Made by a program: the position numbers and the translations under genes. DNA of 64,000 nt from Daucus carota subsp. sativus (taxonomy: Eukaryota; Streptophyta; Magnoliopsida; Apiales; Apiaceae), in NCBI RefSeq assembly GCF_001625215.2, contig NC_030387.2:37657606-37721605 (forward strand), given 5' to 3'. How positions within the stretch are numbered: position 1 is the stretch's first letter; each line of letters opens with the position of its first letter. The notes below the pieces were generated by a model, which was given only the letters and a program-made list of their open reading frames with translations, had not been told where the DNA came from and made no database searches. Shown here piece after piece: positions 57,846 to 64,000 of the stretch.

Positions 57846-57944
57846 AACCATGGCTGAGCATTTGTATGTTCATGCAAACCACACTCCCCAGTCCTGAAAA
57901 GCAAACTTTTCTGCCCTGTTCCATAAACTCCTACTTATTTTCCG

Positions 57945-58691
57945 ATGGAACCCTTTGCTTTCGACTTCGATAATCTGAAAACTGAGAAGCAAACCGCAAT
58001 GCTGAGATACCGTCGTCTCCCAAACCTCACCAAATTGTTCCGAATTTTCGAATTCTGCCTCCTACTCTTCTTAATTTCCTGGATTTCAACTCGAATTCCC
58101 TCCATCCTCAAAATCTCTACACATTACATCACACAATTAATCTCAATTATCATCAGTCCTCTGTTCATCTTCGTACTAAGCAATGTCATCGTCCTCATAC
58201 TCGTCGTAAATTCGGGCCAACGTATCCCCTCTACGTCCGGAAAACCAGACATAAATCTGTACACAGACTTCACAGAAAACATAGAACTCGGAGTGGAGTC
58301 AGAGGCTGAGAATTGCGCAATTGTATCAGAGGAAGAGACAGTTTATCAAGACAAGCAGATTGTAGGCGAAATCAATACTGCGCGTTCTGATTCAAGTTGC
58401 GAGATGCTCGTTGAAGCTGACTTAATGCCAGAAGTTTCTATTTTGAAATGCAAAGTGTTTCAGAGAAGCGAATCAGAGAATTTGAAAACAGAGTTTTCGG
58501 AGAAGCCTGGGGCAGAGCTGCGTCGATCAGAGAGCGATGTGTGCGCGAAGAGTGAAAGATCAGGCGAAAGCAAAGCGGAGATTGTGGAGGAGCTGAGTAA
58601 TGAGGAGTTCCAGCGTGCAATTGAAGCTTACATAGAGAAGCAGCTTATGTTTCACAAGCAGGAGCAATTTTCCATTGTTCCTCATATTTGA
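57945..58691 (+). CDS. DUF4408 domain protein, single exon, 248 residues
   Basis: The protein starts MEPFAFDFDNLKTEKQTAM. Two hydrophobic segments follow, LFRIFEFCLLLFLISWIS (about 30-47) and ISIIISPLFIFVLSNVIVLI (about 67-86). SPLFIFVLSNVIVLILV is the signature-like part of the plant DUF4408 N-terminal domain. A variable acidic middle follows (about 110-200), with RRSESDVCAKSERSGES, and a C-terminal helix LSNEEFQRAIEAYIEKQLMF, where the family often has a DUF761-like end. Members are plant-specific membrane-associated proteins; their function is not established. A TATA box and 46-bp array lie upstream, and no intron is needed. Confidence 0.85.
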   Translation: MEPFAFDFDNLKTEKQTAMLRYRRLPNLTKLFRIFEFCLLLFLISWISTRIPSILKISTHYITQLISIIISPLFIFVLSNVIVLILVVNSGQRIPSTSGKPDINLYTDFTENIELGVESEAENCAIVSEEETVYQDKQIVGEINTARSDSSCEMLVEADLMPEVSILKCKVFQRSESENLKTEFSEKPGAELRRSESDVCAKSERSGESKAEIVEELSNEEFQRAIEAYIEKQLMFHKQEQFSIVPHI

Positions 58692-58972
58692 CAGGATCAG
58701 GGTTGTTTTCAACTAGTTTAGAAATAATTAACAACAGTTCTATATGTTTGAGAGTTGAGACTAGTTGGATTGCTCATCCCGAGATTTAGTAGAACAGAAC
58801 ATAATTTTTAAGACATGTGATTTGTGAAGCTTGTTATTCAGGAAAACTAGTTGGATAATTAACAAGAAGCAAGCAACTGCTAATTACTAAGAAATCCTTT
58901 TGTAATCACATTATAGTCCTGGATAAACATCGAAGAAATATCATTCTAATGATACCAAAATGGTTCTAATGG
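58692..58972 (+). other. 3' flank of the DUF4408 gene
   Basis: AT-rich 3' UTR and spacer. No feature recognised. Confidence 0.5.
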
Positions 58973-59080
58973 TAGAATTTGCGGTTGATTTTCCAATTGT
59001 TATATAACCCTTTTGGTCGAGGATGTTAGAATTTACAATGGATTGCCCAATTGTTACATGACCCTTTTGGTCACGGTAAC
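58973..59080 (+). repeat. 54-bp direct repeat, two copies
   Basis: tagaattt starts both copies (58973, 59027). Each contains ccaattgtta and acccttttggtc. The pair overlaps the very end of the SABATH pseudogene and could mark tandem duplication after its decay. Confidence 0.85.
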
Positions 59081-59084
59081 AGGA

Positions 59085-60155
59085 CAGCGACAAACTGAGT
59101 GGTTTCATTAGAGATTGATTCAGCAATAATCTCCCGGTACCTTTGAAAAAGCTTGTACATTATGGCATCTCCAAAATGATTCTGCGACTGATCTTATACG
59201 CTTGGTAATATTGTAGGCGCCATGGTTCTCATAGACATTCCAGTTCACTTGAGGAAAGGAGATGGATTGTAGTGAGGGATATTAAATTCATCCAATTTCT
59301 TTTCTTCTATCAATCCCTGCAAGAGGTGAAAATTTATTCAATTTAATTTGTAAAATCCATGTATAATTGTTAAGTGACCCGTTCTCCCAAAAACTCAATG
59401 TAATCACTCAGACTCAAAATTGGGCTTTTGAGTGAGGGGCATGATTCTGCTAAGCCATCTTTCCAACGCCTTGACGTTTTAGAAGAATTGGTCATTTAAC
59501 GATTACTAACATTCTTTCCTTGTTGAATCATCACTGCTTCTTCCTAATATTGTCAAAACCATGCGCCCTCCTGTAACCATTTCCTCCGAAGGTCATTTGA
59601 GAAATGCTGAGGAATTATTTTGAAATTGATGATGGTATGCTTTGATCACACTCGGCGGGCTTGTAGTTGCAATGTAAATATTCCCTTTGATGATCAAAAT
59701 TTACTTGTCTACAAAATTTACTTCAAGTTTAGGTGCTTCGGATAGCCACTGCAGACTGTAGGAGGAATGGACAAAATGTAGAGTTTTTAAAGAACAGTCT
59801 ACGATAAAACGACCCAGGGACGCCTGTGAAGAAACAAGGTCCAAAGCCCAGGCACATCTGTTCCTTCAATTTGTCTTAAAATTGTGTCAAGGCCCTGGAA
59901 AGAGTGTTAAAATCAGTTCCAGGAAGATCATTCAAATACACCTGATGAAACTCTGGTGACTGAAAGCTGATTTCTCACATATTTTGTCCACGGCTTCCAT
60001 AATCCCCAACACGGCCAGCAATGCATTTGGTCCGGATGCAAGTACAGCCCAGGTCTGCAATGCATGGCATTTCGGGGAAGGTGGCACTGCGGCATAGATC
60101 ACTCACAGCTTCTTCCAATATTGGCCTTGTCGTAGATACAACCAGTTCTCCTAAA
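59085..60155 (-). pseudogene. Broken SABATH (salicylate/benzoate-type) carboxyl methyltransferase
   Basis: On the minus strand, pieces of a SABATH methyltransferase appear in order but in different frames. From about 60152: RPILEEAVSDLCRSATFPEM and IADLGC (the SAM-binding start), then after a shift LLAVLGIMEAVDKICEK, then VYLNDLPGTDFNTL, GVPGSFYRRLF, FVHSSYSLQWLSEAPKLE, a stop, [35 protein letters not shown], and after an intron LIEEKKLDEFNIPHYNPSP. The N-terminal about 20 residues are missing. At least three frameshifts and several stops exclude function. Living members methylate small carboxylic acids such as salicylate or jasmonate with S-adenosylmethionine. The intron (about 59335-59520) carries the dispersed repeat also seen at 17391. 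Confidence 0.88.
59370..59520 (-). repeat. Second copy of the 17391-17600 dispersed repeat, inverted
   Basis: On the minus strand it starts taatcgttaaatgaccaatt followed by cttctaaaacgtcaagg, matching the plus-strand segment at 17391. It lies in the remnant intron of the SABATH pseudogene. Confidence 0.65.
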
Positions 60156-60882
60156 ATCTCGTTATGTTAAGAGGACGGTTATCATAATCTTATTATGTGT
60201 AAACATTCACTCCATTTTACACAGAAAGAGTGAAATTTAAGTTATGCCTAATTGTATATAGAAAAAATAAAATAAATTCATACTCCAACTTTGCATAAGT
60301 TGAATCCCCGATTCCTCCTTTCATGTGTAGACCAAATGTCAATTTTTACAAAATCGACCACTTACTTGCAGAGATTCATATTTCAAGTGGATGCTTTAAA
60401 ATGATTCAACTACCAAAGTCTACGATGATACACATAACTATATGATAGTTATGTTATGTGAATGCTTCTGTGAAAATCCTGTTTACTAAAATCGTAATAT
60501 CCTCCTAACCAAAAAAAAGAAAAGAAAATTCTGTAAAAATATTCGTATTTTGAACTATTTTGAAAAAATACAATCAAAATTGTAAATGTGGTTGTCTGGT
60601 TGTAACTTGTAATGTTAGTTCAGGTCGGTTGACTTTCAATTTAGGCGGGTTGCATTTAGGTTTCATATATGGTTGTACCATATTTTTGAAAGAAATTAGT
60701 AACTTGAGTATATCTTAAAAAGTCTAACAACAAAAATTTCGAAAATGAAATTATACAAACCCTTAAGTAATATATTACTCTAATTCATTAACCACTTATT
60801 TACCTTGATTAATAAAAAATATTAATTCATCTTTTATTTTATCAATAAATAACTTTTTAATCAATAAATAACCCTTTAAGAT
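60156..60882. other. Intergenic AT-rich region
   Basis: No gene or defined repeat found. Confidence 0.5.
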
Positions 60883-61453
60883 TTATTAAAAGGGTTAATT
60901 ATCTAATTGGTCACTGAAGTGGGCTTAATGTATCAAATTGGTCACTGAACTCAAAACGGTATCAAGATGGTCACTTAAGTGGCCATAAATATCAAATAGG
61001 TACCTTGAAATATAAGTTCAAATAGAAAAAATATTATTTATAAAGTTTTACACATTATTTTTGTATGTTACCAAAACCAAGTAAAAGGTTATGACTTCTA
61101 ATATTTATGATAATAAATTTAGATTTTATCAAGTTTATTTATTATTTATTTTTAATTAAAACAAAAAATAACTATATAATAAAATATAAATAATAAATAA
61201 ACTTGATAAAATCTAAATTTATTATCATAAATATTAGAAGTCATAATCTTTTACTTGGTTTAGATAACATTCAAAAATAATGTGTAAAACCTTATAAATA
61301 ATATTTTTTCTACTTGAACTTATATTTTAAAGTACTTGTTTGATATTTATGGCCACTTCAGTGACCATCTTGATACCGTTTTGAGTTCAGTGACCAACTT
61401 GATACATTAAGCCCACTTCAGTGACCAACTTGATAATTAACCCTTTATTAAAA
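60883..61453. mobile_element. Large fold-back MITE with 9-bp TSD (Mutator-like)
   Basis: The element 60892-61444 (553 bp) begins gggttaattatc and ends gataattaaccct. Its two arms of about 270 bases are almost perfect complements, meeting near 61165. Near both tips tggtcactgaa-type words are repeated three times. The flanks share ttattaaaa (60883-60891, 61445-61453). A 9-bp TSD suggests the Mutator superfamily. It has no coding capacity. Confidence 0.88.
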
Positions 61454-63482
61454 CGTATATTAGTTGGCCGAGGTGCGCAAGTGAAACAGAATATGAAAGA
61501 ATTCCACAATCCCACGAGCATATCGTAAATATTGTCTTATAAAAAAGTAGTTTAATCTAAGTTAATCGTTCCTTTCATTAATTTAACTAATATATATGTA
61601 TATATTAATATTTTATAAAGTTAATTTATTTATCACTTTTAATATAATCATTTTATAAAATTATATCAAATTAATAAATGTCAGTTTAGATAGAGTTCCG
61701 TTAAATACCATTATATATACGGAGTATAATATTTAATTTTTTTCATGAAATGTAATTAAAAAATTTAATTAGTATATTGAAATGAAATTATGCAATTTTT
61801 TAATTTCAAAAATCAATGAAAATCAGAAAATTTCAACATTATTCTACAACAAAATAATAATTAATCAAAATTACTCTGATATAAAATCTGGTTTGAAGGT
61901 CAACTGTTTTGTTCAAATTTTAAGTGTTGAATTATTAGTATACCATATATGTTATATTTTAATATGGTTTAATTTTTTCTATTTTAGGTTGTATGTTGTA
62001 TTTTAAGGAGATTTGTATTGAAATAAAACTAAAGATATGTAAGTCAGATTTCAAAACAAATTATTTATTGATAAAAACTATCAAATTAATAATAAAAAGA
62101 ATTATGCGGGTGTATTTTAGTTGTGTAACTTTCCTGGATCATTACATTAAATACATCTAAAAGTTTAGATCAAATTATTAATTTGTATTTTAATTTGAAT
62201 TCTATTTAAATAATTATATATATATAGAAAGAAATTTATTAATTAATCATAAAACTAGTAACTTGTAATAATAAAACTAATATATCGATTTTTTAAATCG
62301 AGATAAAGGACATCCTCACACCCAAATTTAATTTTGTAGTACAAATATTAATAGCCCGATGTCTCTGATCTGATCTACCCAGCTGAAACGAGAAAGACTT
62401 GTCCACACGTAGTGAGGCCTTTAGACAACCTTAAAAAAAGTGATTGTTTGTTTAAAATAAAATAAAAATAAAAATTTAAATATGAAATTTTCATTTACAA
62501 AAGAAAAATTAAAAAAATAAATTTCAAAACTATACGATCAATGCATCTTAAGTTACGTGTCAAAGTCAACTAGTTCATCTAATTTGGGGTGGGGTGGAGG
62601 GAGTAAGTCAAAAACAGAAGCAGTAGGAATGGGTCACATCTGATCGGATTTTTTGAGATCTAGAGCCAATCCACTAGTAGAGTGATTGATACCGATGACT
62701 GATGTTATTTGTCCATCAGGAAACATGGGCTTATGATTTCTTTTGCCAAGCATCCTCGTTTCTCCAGGCGATAGGTGTATCTGTATCAATATATTTGATC
62801 AAGTGTTGTAATTAATATATTTATTTTTTTTAAAAAATAAGTTATTAATTTATATTAATAAAATTGTTATTATTATATATTTTGCACCACTTATATTCTT
62901 CTATTAAATATTAATATTTAATTACCTAAATAGAAGACAAAAATACAAAAATAAAATTCATTCTCATACCTCCGTCGCATAGCCACAGTACTCTTTGAAC
63001 ATCAAAAACCTATATACATCGCAACCAAATGTCTGGATGGGTTCAGTATCTTGAGGATTTGGAATTTTATTTTTTACAATCAAATATCATATGAGTTTAG
63101 AATAGACAAAATTCATGAATGATTCGAAATCCTCGTGAACCATCTTTTAAGATCTCAAAAGATCCGAATTACAGGAATGTGAAGCCTGATATTCCACGTA
63201 TATGGCATTATATATTGTAATAATATAAGGTGTACAATATGTCATAAATCCTGTTTGTACTCTTGTACAAAAGAGAAAAGACTCGTTAATTAAAGCTTGC
63301 GGCATGCAGTTGAATCAATTAAAAGCTTCGTGAATGCAAATATGCAATTGATCTCTTAAACTTAATACTGAGTATACTGCTGACTGCTGAGCAGCGCCTA
63401 TATATTTCTGCCAACATATTACATATTTCGCAACCCATTCACTCCTTTGAATATACATATAGATCTCAGTTCACCAGGATAC
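61454..63482. other. AT-rich intergenic region upstream of the WSD1-like exon
   Basis: No complete gene. It contains a short degraded copy of the WSD1-like exon (62700-62766). A solitary Stowaway-like tip (ggggtggagggagta) lies at about 62591-62606. Confidence 0.5.
62700..62766 (+). pseudogene. Short degraded copy of the WSD1-like first exon
   Basis: atgggcttatg, then agcatcctcgtttctccag at 62724-62766 match the exon at 63669-63709, with a few substitutions and a broken frame. The similarity stops at the end of the exon-like part, so it is a remnant of a tandem duplication. Confidence 0.65.
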
Positions 63483-63716
63483 ATGAGTGAAAAGTTTATA
63501 GAACCCATCATCACCAGGAACATTAGTGCTGGTGATCACGAGGGTACCACCATGGAGGACGAGCCGTTAAGCCCATCTGCCCGATTGTTTCAGTCACCGC
63601 AACTCAACCTTTCAGTCCTAATTGTGTTGGGATCCAAAACGCTGATCGATGCTAACACTGTGAAATATGGGCTTATGAATTCTTCTGCACAGCATCCTCG
63701 TTTCTCCAGTTTGCTT
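63483..63716 (+). CDS. WSD1-like wax ester synthase/diacylglycerol acyltransferase, first exon only
   Basis: ATG 63483 opens a 78-codon exon that ends at a good donor (ctt|gtaagc, 63717). The upstream in-frame codons include no ATG. The motif EPLSPSARLFQSPQLNLSV followed by VKYGLMNSSAQHPRFSSLL corresponds to the N-terminal region of plant WSD proteins, where the pattern is EPLSPxxRLF and LxxHPRFSS. The family joins fatty acyl-CoA to fatty alcohol at the endoplasmic reticulum to make wax esters. The catalytic HHxxxDG motif should be in exon 2, beyond the window, so I cannot say if this gene is complete or a fragment. A MITE begins about 50 bases into the presumed intron. Confidence 0.65.
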
Positions 63717-63767
63717 GTAAGCAAAGCAATCTCCATTTGCTACTCATAAGTTACTCACTACTACCTC

Positions 63768-64000
63768 CGTCCCCCAGAGTAGTATACATTGGAGGACGGA
63801 GGAGCGTCACGCACTTTAATGCTTCCGTAAAGTATAATTCTGTAACTCATTTTTAAGATTTTCTTTTTTAGGAGAATAATAAAATTTAACATCTAAATTA
63901 TTCTCCTAAAAAAAATATCTTAAAAATGAGTAACAAAACTATACCTTAAAGGAGCATTGAAATACGTGTCGAGCCGTAAAAAAAAATATAGAATTAAATG
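63768..64000. mobile_element. Palindromic MITE cut by the window end
   Basis: It starts cctccgtcccccagag with a near copy of the tip inverted 30 bases on (ggaggacggagg). The rest folds on itself: tctgtaactcatttttaaga pairs with tcttaaaaatgagtaacaaa, with a centre near 63883. The right end is outside the window. Confidence 0.7.

Noticed and set aside
1-64000. CRISPR arrays, bacterial operons, riboswitches
   Set aside because: The window is a plant nuclear region. The regular repeats found are contiguous tandem arrays without spacers.

Overview
The window is nuclear DNA from a flowering plant, most likely a eudicot. Genes are split by GT-AG introns and sit in AT-rich intergenic DNA that is full of plant-type transposable elements. 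The proteins are plant ones: a mitochondrial complex I gamma carbonic anhydrase, an auxilin-like J protein, a plastid LPP-epsilon phosphatase, a DUF4408 protein and a WSD1-type acyltransferase. I cannot name the species from the sequence alone.

Layout. 1-4706 is the 3' end of a Ty3/gypsy chromovirus (integrase, chromodomain, polypurine tract, 3.6-kb LTR). 4707-12688 is repeat-rich DNA with one small three-exon gene (10226-10749), a 640-bp retroposon with an 18-bp target-site duplication, and a TIR element full of glycine-like codon repeats. 12689-18856 (minus) is a five-exon J-domain gene whose start codon lies one base from a 570-bp hAT element. 19527-20229 holds a second copy of the short retroposon. 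20871-23973 (plus) is gamma carbonic anhydrase and 25484-27742 (plus) is a PfkB-family kinase. 28425-29372 is a MITE carrying two other MITEs. 32726-40104 (plus) is an auxilin-like gene, and 41011-42104 (minus) is LPP-epsilon, convergent with it. 42905-50390 is a complete L1-type LINE with exact target-site duplications and intact ORFs, plus an unexpected third ORF with an RNase H-like fold. 50391-57600 is a field of Stowaway, hAT and other MITEs, several nested. 57945-58691 is a single-exon DUF4408 gene behind a 46-bp tandem array. 59085-60155 (minus) is a broken SABATH methyltransferase. 60883-61453 is a large fold-back element. 63483 to the window end is the first exon of a WSD1-like gene.

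The host genes do not form a functional cluster. They are unrelated housekeeping or trafficking genes separated by transposons. The most unusual points are the third ORF of the LINE, the hAT insertion at the J-protein start codon, the short LINE-like retroposon family, and several nested insertions whose order can be read from their target-site duplications. All splice sites were assigned by eye from GT-AG signals, reading-frame continuity and family similarity recalled from general knowledge. No alignment was run.
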